Source of the DNA: Hormiphora californensis
Lineage: Eukaryota; Ctenophora; Tentaculata; Cydippida; Pleurobrachiidae
DNA: 64,000 bases
Assembly (NCBI GenBank): GCA_020137815.1
Contig: CM035352.1
Coordinates: 9,106,416 to 9,170,415, forward strand
Direction: 5' to 3'
Shown: positions 14,401-23,442 of the stretch, piece after piece
How positions within the stretch are numbered: position 1 is the stretch's first letter
Layout of the letters: every line of letters begins with the position of its first letter
Translations under genes and position numbers: made by a program
The notes under the pieces: model-generated
What the model was told of the DNA's origin: nothing
The model's database searches: none
What the model saw: only the letters and a program-made list of their open reading frames with translations

Positions 14401-17400
14401 CTAGCAATGCAGAATTGGTCTTGCACAGGACACAGTTAGCTAGACAGGTGGTTTAGCAAGGTAGTGCTAACTAGGCAGACAGTTTAGCAAGGTAGTTTAG
14501 AAGGGTGGTCTAACTCTAACAAAGTGGTGTTGCGAGGCTGCTTACTGAATTAGTCTAGAAAAGTGGCTTAGCGGAGTGGTTCAGCGAGGTGGTTTAGCGA
14601 GGTAGTCTAACGAGGTGGTCTAATGAAGTGGTCTAAGGAGATGGTTTAGTAAGGTGGTCTAGCGAGGTGGTTTAGCGAGGTGGTTTAACGAGATGGTTTA
14701 GCGAGGTGGTTTAGCGAGGTGGTTTAGCGAGGTGGTCTAACGAGGTGGTTTAGTGAGGTGGTTTAGCGAGATGGTTTAGCGAGGTGGTTTAGTGAGGCCA
14801 GGTGGTATGGGTCGATATAGCTAGCAATGCAAAAAGTTGAGGTAGGTAAGTAGGTAGGGCTCGTGGGTAGGTATTCTAGCCAGCAGGGCATGAGGTCTAG
14901 TAAGGGAAGTAAGGTAGTGCTCCCGGTTAAACGCAGAGATGAAGTATAAGGCAGTGCTCTCGCTTAGGTCGAGCTGTAATAAAAAGGCCAAGTTCCCGTT
15001 TAGGTTGAGCTCAAATAAGTCAGTGCTCCCGTTTAGGTAGAGCTATAATAAGTCAGTGTTCCCGTTTAGGTCGAGTTATAATAAGGCAGTGCTCCCGTTT
15101 AGGTAAAGCTATATTAAGTCAGTGTTCCCGTTTAGGTCGAGTTATAATAAGGCAGTGCTCCCGTTTAGGCAGAGCTGAAGTGAGGTAAAGTACGCTCCCG
15201 TTTAGGTTGAGCGGAATTAAAGGCTAGTACGCTCCCGTTAAGGTCGAGCGGAACGAGAAATAAGGGCTAGTACGCTCCCGTTTAGGTCGAGCGGAAATAA
15301 GGGATAGTAGGCTCCCGTTTAGGTCAAGCTGAAGTAAAACAGGGGCCAGTGTTCAAGCTGAGTTAGACTAAGTTAATGCCCCAGTTTAGATAAAGTAGCT
15401 GTGCTCTCAGTTTAGGCAGAGTTTTGGCCAGGACCAGGAATTCAAAAATAACAATAGAAAGAGAGGGCAGTGCACCCGTAGTTAATCAGTACACAGTATT
15501 ATACACGTGCTCGGGGCGGGATCAGTGTGAACAATAGCCGGCGCCCGACACGGGGAAGTAAGATGCTGGAAATGGAATAATAGGGTCCAGTTGGTTAAGT
15601 TCATTGAGACGGGCGAGGCGAAGTTGTTGATTGGTCGCAGTAGTAGATAAGAAGTAGTAGTAGAGGAGAAGTAAGCGCCAAACATATGAGAGCCAGTTGG
15701 GAATGAATGGTACTTGTCAGTTATTATGGGTACTAGTTTGAAGTGATATGCTAATGAGGGGCATAACGAGAGGTAACGAGGAGTTGTCTGGGCTACAGGC
15801 CTAATCAAAGGTATGGGGGATCAGTCCCTAGAATTGGATACGGGCAGAATGGGCATTAGAATCATTCATTAGGATAGGGTAGCACGGTGCAGGTTACAGG
15901 TATACGGGACACGACTATACAAGTGTGTCAAAGTGTGACTCCTCTTAGAGTAGAGCTCTCCGTATTGAAGTAGCCTTAGTAATTTACAGAAAGAAAGAAG
16001 GTGTAGTGCTACTACTAGAATGATTCCTTAGAGGGTAGGGTAACACCATGCTGAGTTCAGGTATACGGGACACGTCTATACAAGTGTGTCATAGTGTGAC
16101 TCCTCTTAGAGTAGAGCTCTCCGTATTTACTGGGCTTAGTGGGGCAGAACAAGAGTGGTAGTGACACTATAATACGGTAGTCGCTTTCCAATATAATGGG
16201 TTGGAGCCGGGATTGCTTATAAAGAGTCTAGAAGAAGGCACGCCACTGAAAATCCTAGCCTGGGTTGGACAAAGGTACCACATGACATACCACGACTGAC
16301 ACAGAGAAACACGGGGTATGGCATGGGGGAGGTATAGACAGTTTAAGAGACAAACACCCAGAGTTGGGAGGGGACGACGCTTGGGGGAGGAAAGACAACG
16401 ACTGGGGATCAACAGTTGCATGAAAATATGGGAAAGGGAACGGATAAATTAGCGACAGATCAGACATGGGACACTGTCCCGGACAGGGGATCAGGGGTGG
16501 GATCAGGGGTGGACCCCTAGGACGCTATATTAGCGTATAATAAATTCATATTTCCTTTATACACCTATATCAGCTTTGGTAATGCGTTTTCGACTGTAGT
16601 GCTATTTTGAGTCCTGGCACACAGAAGGTTTATCACCTTTCCCAAAATTGGGAAGCAAAAGCATATATGCGATCGGGTTTCTAATTCTCTCTAGGGTTTT
16701 GCCCATGGATAGTAGCACATCGCGGGTAAAACGTGCTTCCCTAGTGTAGAATAGTTACCCACCCCTATAGGTTGGTCATTATCACGGTGTGCAAGGAGAA
16801 GGTAAAACGTGGGTGTGACCAACCTATCGGTGGGGTTGTGTCAAATCCCGACACATCAAGAATGCCGTGCGCAAAAATTGGGGCATGCTGGCTAGTTGGC
16901 TGGATTGGTCGGTTGGTAGCTAAGCATGTGGTGGGTATTATTGGGGATAGGTCAGGGTTGGGACGACCAGAAAACGCATTAGAGGGGGATCGGAGTAGCG
17001 CCCGACCTCATTCATATTATATTGATATTATATAACGGACGGTGGATGGGTGGGAAGATGAATTCAAAGCTGATGGTTGTAGACCTTAAACGGGGGAACG
17101 GCGGTCGACATGGGGGACGGCAGGTATAGGGAGGAGCCGTGAATTATTATAGGTGCCTAAAATCATATCTGAATATTTTTATTAGACAATACAAGGAAAT
17201 GAACAATAGGAGGAATGTTCATTGGAATTTACGGGGGAACAGAAAAGCCTGGCGGGGGGAGGCGTATATAGGTGGCGCAGGCACCTGGGGCGTGGTTTTG
17301 GAGGAAAGGGTATGTCAAGAAAAGTGATTGTATCCAGGGGGGATACAATAGGTTCATTCTCGGACCAACATTTTTTCTTTCGAGGGGGGTGAGACGACGG

Positions 17401-19536
17401 TATGTGACCATCCCGTCGATAAATACGCAGGAACGCAAAACGGAGAGGAACATTTTTTGAGAAAATATTTGAGGGTAATATTTTAAATTTTCTCCTTGGT
17501 ATAAAAGTGTGTTAAAAGTCTGGTGATTTTTATTTTTTATGTTACTTAGAAAAGTATCACCAGTCGCGGTAAAAGTACAGGTGAGGTGATTTTGTGGTGT
17601 TGAGGTGATTTTGTGTTGTTCGACAGGCAGGCAAATGGGCGCATCTGGGTGGATCATCGGAAACTATGGCTCTCGACGGAGCCGTGCTGGATGACAGACT
17701 TGGGAGTCGCTTTGCAACACGTGGGCTTCCATGACAGGTTTGGATTTACCTCTTCGAATACGGCCCTCCGGAAACTACAATGAGGAGGTCGGGTCAATTC
17801 CAAGAAACTACAAAAGTATCGGGCAAGACGATCAGAGAATTTGGAAATGGGGCACATCAACCCAAAGGATCAGAGGTGGAGGGTGGGCCGCGGGGTTATG
17901 GCACGCTTATATGGGCAGACAGCGTGGTCTGCAGGACGAGAGGGATGTGTTGAGGATCAGAAGACTACGAATAAACACAACTTCTATCGGTTCCGGGAAA
18001 GGCAGAAGACAGGGGAGGTCGGAGGAGACAGGGGATGTCGGAGATATTGCGGGCAGAGCTGGTACAAGTGGAGACTGGAGAAAAGACGGAACCAGTGGAT
18101 CAAGGGCAGTGTAAAGGTTACCGATAAGGGAAGTTTTCAGACAATGGTCTATGTGGGTCTTGTGTGGTCAGCAGATTTGGGCTACACAATGGAATCGGAG
18201 GAGACACATGTGTATGTGGGCGAGACTCCAGTTACAAGACTCCGCGAGGTTCAGAAATGTTTCAGAAACGGGGAGCTCATGGTTCAGTTTCCAAAAGATC
18301 TAGAGAGGAATTTTACAAAATGAGGACGCTAACGGAGGAGATGGCTACGTACTACGAGGAGCTGCAGCAACCAGACTCCGAGGCTTGGGAGGAGTATTCT
18401 AGGAGGAGGTTAACCAGAGGACAAGTAACACGCTTTTGTTAAACAAGCGTCAGGAACGAGGACCAGGCAAGCAGAGTTCACAATTTGAGGAAAGGGCTCG
18501 ACATCCTGAGCCGGGCAAACATTACATTGGGGGATAGGGATAGATACAAGTTGGAGACACGCGGATGGAGGTGGGAGTTCCAGACGGTTGCAGGTACTTC
18601 TACCATCGGACAGGGGGCAACGGGTTTGCGAGTGGTTCTCAGTCTGTCATCAAGGCACCTATCAGTCCTTCTACGACCTTCCTACATCCTACCATCCCTA
18701 CTGGACCGAGTAAGACGCCGCTGCCGGGTTTAAATGCCGCCAAGGACACTGGGCTGAGGGACACTCTTGTTTGTTTAGGGGGGGTGGGTATGTAGAGCGG
18801 CAGATCTACATGTTACGGGTGTTTAGGTTTGTCAGTTTGTTTGGGGCAAATATATTTTATTATTTTATATTATTTAGGTACAAATGGGTCGGAGTTGTTT
18901 GTGTGTGGTAATGGAGGTCGATATTTTATTTATTTAGTTTGTAAAGTGCTCGGAGAGAGAGACGTGGGAGAGTTGGAAAGAGAGGAGAATCTCATCTGAA
19001 ACTATTATGGGACCACACAATGCACTGGGGGATGAGATTTCTCACTAAAAGGGCTATTTTTGATAGAAACTTCCATTAGGGCACTGGATGCTAAAGTTGG
19101 CATTATATTGGGCGCACCTATGAAATTGGGACACGTATAGGTTCCGTGGAGGTTTAGGTCACGTGACCATTGGCCAATGGGGAACCTCGCATTTAGCATG
19201 ACGTGTGGCCAATGGGGAATGTCGCATTTAGCATGTGATAAGGGCTGATTCTCTTCCTCTGTGAGAGAACAAAACTCGGGAGCAGGAAGGAAATCTTCAC
19301 TTCTGCTTGGGGCTTGCTCAGGGCAGAACGTTGCTTGGCTACCAGGCCATGGTCATCAGACGGGCTTAACATGGACTCTATCTGTGTCAGAGGGTCTTCC
19401 CTGACTGGCTTTACAGTGCATCGGTCTCCAGTTCAGTAGACCGCTACCTGAGCGGGTCGTCTCAGTGTGCTTGTGAATTGGACTTGGGTTTGTTGGGATA
19501 GTCAGGCAGGCTTTGGGTACAGTAGAATAGGGCCGT

Positions 19537-19573
<37 letters not shown>

Positions 19574-21456
19574 GGAGAGAGTCAGATGAGAGTGAGATGA
19601 GAGTGAGAGGAGAGTCAAAGGAGAGTCAAAGGAGAGTCAGAGGAGAGTCAGAGGAGTGGTGTAATTGAGTGATGTAAAGGAGTGGAGTGAGAGAGATTAT
19701 TTAGGCTTTATGTTATTTATGTGATTTTACTATTTACAATTGGTTTGCGTGCAGGCAAGGGATTCACGCCCCTCAATATCCGTGTTATGGTTTAGAGCCT
19801 CTAGGCAGCATAGTGCATACAAATACAAAATCCTAAGGATACGGGAGCTTTTGGAGTACGGACTATGGATAGTCCGGTAGGAGTGTAGCAGTGACCACAC
19901 GACCTAGTCACACTGGGGTTTTTTACAGTCCTACCCAGGCTACACAGAGATGGGCATTCTCACTGAGAGTTTGCAGTCTCTCGGGGTCACACCCAGTCCT
20001 ACAGCATACGATGGTGTGGTATGACTTTTGGTGAAAGTGAAGTGTCTTGTCCAAGTTGAAATCCGGGTTCCTTATGTACTGCGGAAGGGGTCTTGTTAGC
20101 CAATAGGAGGGCACCGGGTGGCGCGCTCTCATTGGTTCCTTCAGCATCCAATCAGAGAACAGGAAACAGGAAATCGGATAGTTATTTGTCACAAACTATC
20201 CCGAAATTGTCCGAAACTATCCGATTTCCTGTTTCCTGTTCTCTGATTGGATGCTGAAGGAACCAATGAGAGCGCGCCACCCGGTGCCCTCCTATTGGCT
20301 AACAAGACCCCTTCCGCAGTACATAAGGAACCCGGATTTCAACTTGGACAAGACACTTCACTTTCACCAAAAGTCATACCACACCATCGTATGCCCGTTT
20401 GAGCTCTTAATCCCCCTCCGCTGGCTTGGTTAGGGCTATGTCAACAAGCCATTGGGAGGAGGGAACGGTCCCTAACCGATTCTGCATTTTCATGCACAGA
20501 AAGAAATCACTGTCACACCTCACCTTCTGTAGGCTACCTGCACCCCCGTGCTTGAGTCCCGTGTCGGAGAAAGTGTAATATACACAACCCCCTTGATGAT
20601 TATTAAGCCCGGCGGCCCCCGTGGACTCTCAGGGGTAGCCTAATTGGACTCCCTTGTTCTGGAATAGATTGTTCAAGCCTACCTGGATCTAAGCCCTGGC
20701 TCTGGAGCCTGTGGATGTAGGCTCTACAGTTGGAGCTGTGTGACCAGAACTTGATGTGATGCTTTGAAAATGACTGACTTCTAATTGGGAACCCCCGCAA
20801 AGTTATTTGTCACAAACTATCCCGAAATTGTCCGAAACTATCCGATTTCCTGTTTCCTGTTCTCTGATTGGATGCTGAAGGAACCAATGAGAGCGCGCCA
20901 CCCGGTGCCCTCCTATTGGCTAACAAGACCCCTTCCGCAGTACATAAGGAACCCGGATTTCAACTTGGACAAGACACTTCACTTTCACCAAAAGTCATAC
21001 CACACCATCGTATGCCCGTTTGAGCTCTTAATCCCCCTCCGCTGGCTTGGTTAGGGCTATGTCAACAAGCCATTGGGAGGAGGGAACGGTCCCTAACCGA
21101 TTCTGCATTTTCATGCACAGAAAGAAATCACTGTCACACCTCACCTTCTGTAGGCTACCTGCACCCCCGTGCTTGAGTCCCGTGTCGGAGAAAGTGTAAT
21201 ATACACAACCCCCTTGATGCATATTAGTTTTAGTTATACTATTCATATACTAACCAACAGTTGCAGAGTATGCGATATAATTCGAGGTAGATCGGGGGAA
21301 TGGGAACTCCAGGTAGTTTAAGGTCCGAGTTGTCCAAGCCGCACCTAGAGAGGGTTACATTCCAGTAATTGCCGTTATCTAATATATTGCAGATGTGAAG
21401 TTGTACTTACGGCCTTGTACTATCAGCAGTCCCAAGATAACAGGTAATAATATCAT
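1..21456 (-). CDS. Secreted pentraxin-domain protein (3'-partial, runs off left edge)
   Basis: Not a single open frame; I assembled it from nine exons on the minus strand: 21456-21411, 21344-21255, 7785-7723, 7650-7535, 7412-7260, 7167-7030, 6711-6537, 6386-6318 and 267-164. All have GT/AG borders and compatible phases, and they sum to exactly 318 codons. Exon 1 starts MILLPVILGLLIVQG, a typical signal peptide, so the protein is probably secreted. The following 200 or so residues resemble a pentraxin (LamG-like jelly-roll) domain: LEFPFP start, FSVCGWI strand, DWNHVCVVYE, a YLNGT turn, and FSGNLYQFDIFDSALS near the end. Exons 6386-6318 and 267-164 begin a second similar repeat (MTMCTWI, then DYIFATYADTLCFSIDNSG). 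Pentraxins bind ligands, often with calcium, in innate recognition or cell adhesion; the ligand here is unknown. The remaining exons lie beyond position 1. Introns 2 and 8 carry the two large transposon nests. Confidence 0.72.
432..5285 (+). mobile_element. Full-length non-LTR retrotransposon (LINE, I/R1-like with RNase H)
   Basis: The element is bounded by a 13-bp target-site duplication, CATTCGAGGAATC, at 419-431 and 5286-5298. Its 3' end is a short AAG-rich simple tail (about 5274-5285) instead of a long poly(A). It carries a 550-bp leader, one long ORF and a 170-bp 3' region. An intact ORF plus a perfect duplication argue for a young insertion. It sits inside the left inverted repeat of the foldback element, in an intron of the pentraxin gene and antisense to it. 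Confidence 0.88.
984..5111 (+). CDS. LINE ORF: endonuclease / reverse transcriptase / RNase H polyprotein
   Basis: Uninterrupted 1375-codon frame. Residues 1-145 are low-complexity, proline-rich and unrecognised. An APE-type endonuclease follows at about 150-370 (TQINLHKS start, GSDTNAHNTSWG near 281, SDHVPI near 361). Reverse transcriptase spans about 560-920: AAGPDGIRP near 598, FLDIEGAFDN near 727, GCPQGGILSPFLW near 784, and FADD near 817 replacing the common YADD. RNase H lies at about 1100-1230, with TDGS, AAEMYA, CDSQG and EIADILAKRG supplying the D-E-D-D residues. A CCHC-type knuckle (CAACG...H...C) sits near 1309. Endonuclease plus RT plus RNase H in one protein fits the I/R1 group of LINEs; the exact clade needs a tree. 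It copies the element by target-primed reverse transcription. I chose the first ATG of the open frame. A separate ORF1 is not obvious in the leader; the 100-codon frame at 670-972 is unrecognised. Confidence 0.93.
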   Translation: MENYITFTNHLSEDSHYPYLPQIARGLSATPHRAPIPGGPFREHPLSGEHPPLHEGTSPCKTGLSPVREADLLNDGDSGSVATGKGQKSQIAAPNSAGGIQMTLRKEGTGRSNTARGAQDNLPPPPQKEGQQSLGPPPGPSAAKKIIKNIRVTQINLHKSHEAWDDIITCNQTRSQIILAQEPPIIGKTSKVRASGGFSALYDKRAQRPRASILINSNLGRNVFLLDKFTDRDTVTILVKLGTKSVILCSMYMDRELECPPKLLGELAAHAKRNNLKLVIGSDTNAHNTSWGALVEDPIGKKRGDALLDAIVDLDLHVSNVNCPHTFDNGTRKNVLDLTMTNNHALDMIQDWQTVEGKCRSDHVPITFVLRDMDGSKIRSFYNIKKTNWALYRQLVEKGLEETGLIEMVISNAEELETANEKLIELMLWAYYKCTPKTYVSAHSKDPPWLSGEVKAAREEMFDKLRHAQTTKVHQDWDSAKAARNKYTKTKNQSKFKNWKIWAEDLDAYSDAQKVSQVLKNSKDYNLSCIFDANGELSQSPKETLQIMAEVHFGEDHSTRPSLKDKTEALEGEWSDEKTFSKTRIIKALREFKPLTAAGPDGIRPIMMQKVADIIAEPFAKIAKASYSLGVTPKSWQEAEAIYLPKPGKDDYRMPKSYRTITLASNLHKLMERLILWHIEVDQKVHKKLNKSQYGFRRGVSTETALHKVVRKLEGTLMHKGIALGTFLDIEGAFDNVAFQAMERALHAKLRDKRTAVWITYMISNREITTNLMEESLTIRATRGCPQGGILSPFLWNLVMDDLLNHSKKNIPGELQGFADDLCHIVATTMPSGRNGPSADILPLRDATQKGLNSINAWCKTVGLKLSALKSHIVIFTHRKNVKIGNPIKIQGNPIKVSESTKFLGITLDSKLNWNEHVNKQIKKAKNILMQCRKVVGPTWGLNPKTALWIYTAIVRPTLCYGAMVWANAMRTKTNKENMIRVQRLALKMVTGAMPSTPSTALDTITNTAPITDHLRYCAAKTAYTLMATGEWEGPIKSDLKTPKVFTSHANTVSRDLRTLEAEGRCHDLTTPELTLDREFSLEIPERETFLEDGDKYTIVAHTDGSKINNNAGAGYIIHSGETELARNSYNLGPEGTVPAAEMYAIQQTAQYLLDRGTANERILINCDSQGTIKTLDSTTCRSKTTIKTIKNLNTLAIFNDVMIRWIPAHQGYDGNEIADILAKRGAQEIEEVTLIPIPKAAAYAALREKVKTGPIKQTKHMDMMWTERYERPLQKLNRTDLRAATHLLTGHCHLNYHMKKLKKVETTTCAACGMEDETIKHVLTECPALWKLRQESFDRLGLSMYEIRHHQPLRKTISFYKKAMEILHPPETTP
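6466..6525. repeat. 15-bp tandem repeat
   Basis: Four copies of a 15-bp unit GGTAAAATAGTAAAT in a pentraxin-gene intron, about 10 bp beyond the donor of the 6711-6537 exon. Confidence 0.85.
6752..6892. repeat. GGGTGGA minisatellite flanked by direct repeats
   Basis: About 20 copies of the 7-bp unit GGGTGGA. The array is flanked on both sides by the same 24-bp stretch (ATCATTTGTAACAGCCCC and onward; 6729-6752 and 6892-6915), so the minisatellite seems to have grown inside a short direct duplication. It lies in the intron upstream of the exon ending at 6711. Frames read through the array are repeat artefacts. Confidence 0.85.
6926..6995 (+). repeat. Dispersed ~70-bp element, copy 1
   Basis: Starts GTTATGTTCTAACCCTCC and contains a small hairpin, GTTTCG...CGAAAC, around 6957-6977. 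A close copy lies in the same orientation at 44006-44081, in a BCCT intron. Family unknown. Confidence 0.7.
7956..8113. repeat. Foldback element with a cloverleaf-like layout
   Basis: An outer stem pairs 7956-7990 with 8078-8113 (ATAACCACGGCTAGTA against its near-complement, then GATGAAATTTGATA against TATCAGATTTCATC). Inside it are three separate perfect or near-perfect hairpins at 7986-8009, 8012-8051 and 8055-8083. It lies in intron 2 of the pentraxin gene. No coding content. Confidence 0.7.
8580..9460. mobile_element. hAT-like non-autonomous transposon
   Basis: 881 bp with 14-bp terminal inverted repeats, CCCAGTGTCCCGAT at the left and CCCGGTGTCCCGAT read inward from the right. It is flanked by the 8-bp duplication GGGTCTTG (8572-8579 and 9461-9468). 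The other copies of the host unit carry one uninterrupted GGGTCTTG, so the empty site is visible in the same window. The 8-bp duplication and CAGTG-type end fit the hAT superfamily. There is no transposase. The interior is built of CTGCAG-rich and GGAATATTCC-like palindromes plus a 160-bp direct repeat (about 8848-8920 and 9007-9080). Confidence 0.87.
10623..11833 (+). repeat. 5' LTR
   Basis: 1211 bp, TG...CA ends. It contains a GA-repeat near 11370-11400 that is about two bases shorter than in the 3' LTR. By eye there are fewer than ten substitutions against the 3' LTR. Confidence 0.88.
11838..11855 (+). promoter_or_regulatory. Primer-binding site (candidate)
   Basis: TGGTCCGACGAGAACCAG lies 4 bp after the 5' LTR. 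It begins with the TGG expected opposite a tRNA 3' CCA end. I have not identified which tRNA it matches. Confidence 0.6.
14570..14810. repeat. 13-bp tandem repeat inside the LTR element
   Basis: About 18 imperfect copies of a 13-bp unit GAGGTGGTTTAGC in the non-coding interior. Confidence 0.8.
14920..15350. repeat. ~45-bp degenerate tandem repeat inside the LTR element
   Basis: Roughly nine units sharing GCTCCCGTTTAGGTCGAG followed by an A/T-rich spacer. No coding content. Confidence 0.75.
18777..18789 (+). promoter_or_regulatory. Polypurine tract (candidate)
   Basis: AGGGGGGGTGGG lies immediately 5' of the 3' LTR, the expected position for the plus-strand primer. One T interrupts it. Confidence 0.55.
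18791..20003 (+). repeat. 3' LTR
   Basis: 1213-bp partner of the 5' LTR, followed directly by the GCAT target duplication and the rest of the broken foldback unit. Confidence 0.88.
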
Positions 21457-22605
21457 TGTCAACGCTAATAATAATAATAATATTAGTAGCCCTAGTAACA
21501 GGGAAGATTAGTAACCCTAGTAACACGGAGCATTAGAGCATTGTCAACGCTAAGATATTAGGAAATTAGTGTTTGTCTTTTAATCGCTAATTGCTGTACG
21601 CTCGAATGGTTCGCGAAGCTTGTATGCTCGGCTAAAGAACCGACTAAAAACTGAAATTTAGAATTTTTGTGGTGCGTGCTACACGTTAACATGTGATAAA
21701 CACGCAAAACAATTCCGCACACGACTTTGGGGGGTGAATAGTCTTTAAAAAAGAGTATAAACTATTATAGTAAAGTTAGCTCATACATAGAGGCAAAAGC
21801 TTTAACTTTACTCAGCCGAGCTCGGATAGGACGCTGCTCTCTCTTTTTTACATGTCTAACACCGTGAATTTTGAAAAAAATGAGAGATCACAAAATTTAG
21901 GAGAATAAAAAGATCTATAATTCTAGAACACAACTAATTTATACATTCTAAAATCTCTATTGAATAGTAACAATTCTTAGAAAATAAAGGCATGCTACAG
22001 AAGAAGGCTAATAGGAGAAGGCTTATAGAAGAAGGCTGCACTAATAGGTGCTCCTCATTGGCCTGTCAGCTAATAGGGGGGCACGTGCTGAGACTTAACT
22101 GGCCAGACCTATGTGAACCACATAGACGTGGTGCACTTAAACTATATAGTAGTGTGATGCAGTTACTATAGTAATGAAAGACACACTTCTACAGAGTTAC
22201 TAAAAAGAGTGAACATTATATATACCAGATGGACAGTAGATGGACAGTAGAATTCCCTTTGGAGCTATCCAGTACTCTGACAGCTGTCCCAATAGATGCG
22301 ATCAATGAACCCTAAATTCAGTGTTCCGTAAACATGCCCTAACAACACCCTAACAACACCCTAACAACACCCTAACAACCGAAGAGCTAAGAACTGTTGG
22401 GGACTTGGGTTCAGAACATACTGTAAGGCAAAGAAGGGGAATTAGATTCATCCCATCGTTCTGACCTACAATTCAATATTCATCCCAAGTGCCAGGTCGA
22501 GGAGTTCAGAACACTATATATAGTAAATCTAGGATTCCCCAGTCAGTATACATTGACTCGGGAATCCTAGGTTTTTGTAATCTGTAATTAGTACTTCGTT
22601 ATGTG
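21457..22605. other. Intergenic stretch
   Basis: Upstream of the pentraxin signal-peptide exon, so it should hold that gene's minus-strand promoter, but I see no clear core element. It contains an 11-bp tandem repeat CAACACCCTAA (about four copies, 22331-22378) and a loose palindrome with AATCTAGGATTCCC arms near 22526-22576. No gene is recognised. Confidence 0.5.
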
Positions 22606-23442
22606 GGCACTGTTAGGAATGGCCGACACTAACAATTTTTTGTTAGTGTTTTTTGTTAGTGACGTCACTAACAAAAAATTGTTAGTGTTTTCACTAACAA
22701 AAAACACTAACAAAAAAATTGTTAGTGTTTTCACTAACAAAAAACACTAACAAAAATTTGATTTAGTACCAAAAAAAAAATTGATTTAGTACCATTATAT
22801 CGTTGTCTATCTTGTTAATACTAACAAAAATTCATTTTCCATGTATCGTTACTGGAAAGACGAAGAAAACCTTCCCCGAATCGTGTCTCATGTCGCCTAA
22901 CCATCCTAATAAGCTTCACCAATCACCGAATCATGTTCCATAACCCGTATCGTCTCACACTGCCAATAAGGCGTCCCTGAATCGTATCTCATAACCATCA
23001 CCCCAATTAGAAACACTAACAAAATTTTTGTTAGTGAAAATTGTTAGTGAAAACAACAACAACAACAACAACAACAAAATGGATTTATATACCGACTAAA
23101 TAGACAAGTACTCTCGATTGGTTCGAAGAGCAATTGCCATTCATAGCGGTTCTCTCATCCTATCTTGACATATTGGTTGACAAAAGGTCGTAAATGGTAA
23201 CTCATACTGGTGACTTATAACTGACATATATAGTAGACTTTATTAACTCTCAACACTTGGTGACTGTGGGTGACAAGTATAATCAGAAAAAATAATAACA
23301 AAAATGATAAACTGAATAGTATCTTAGATTATAACAAATTTTGTTAGTGAAAATTGTTAGTGAAAACACTTAAAGAGAAACAACGATTTTGCAATTAAAG
23401 AGAAACAACGATTTTGCAGTACTAATATTCAATTAAGAACAG

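Larger units (their letters stand above)
10623..20003 (+). mobile_element. LTR retrotransposon without coding capacity (LARD-like)
   Basis: Two near-identical LTRs of about 1.21 kb (10623-11833 and 18791-20003) begin TGTAGAGCGG and end CCAGTCCTACA. The 4-bp duplication GCAT flanks them (10619-10622 and 20004-20007), and the uninterrupted GCATACGATGG is present in sister copies of the host repeat. A primer-binding-site candidate (11838) and a polypurine tract (18777-18789) fix the plus orientation. The 7-kb interior has no gag, protease, RT or integrase frame; the longest frames are under 165 codons and unrecognised. It is therefore probably mobilised in trans. Only a handful of LTR differences are visible, so the insertion is recent. 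Confidence 0.88.
8284..21219. mobile_element. Large foldback element with tandem 621-bp units (host of nested insertions)
   Basis: The element begins CATCAAGGGGGTTGTG and ends with its exact reverse complement. A 12-bp direct repeat CATATTAGTTTT flanks it at 8272-8283 and 21220-21231. The interior is a tandem array of a 621-bp unit: copy 1 at 8284-9793 (with a hAT insertion), copy 2 at 9794-10414, and copy 3 from 10415, broken by the LTR element and ending near 20182. Orientation then flips, with a partial unit at 20183-20598 and a full unit at 20599-21219. Subtracting later insertions leaves about 2.66 kb. The copies look near-identical by eye. The unit has CCAAT-like motifs but no credible protein. 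Tandemly repeated inverted ends recall Foldback, TU or Rehavkus-type transposons. It ends about 22 bp from the donor of pentraxin exon 2. Confidence 0.85.

Noticed and set aside
17841-18323. 160-codon frame in the LTR-element interior as a possible gag or accessory protein
   Set aside because: No zinc knuckle, protease or capsid-like motif; it overlaps two other open frames and resembles nothing I recognise.
22331-22378. Telomere-like repeat
   Set aside because: The unit is CAACACCCTAA, only four copies, internal and not TTAGGG-type.
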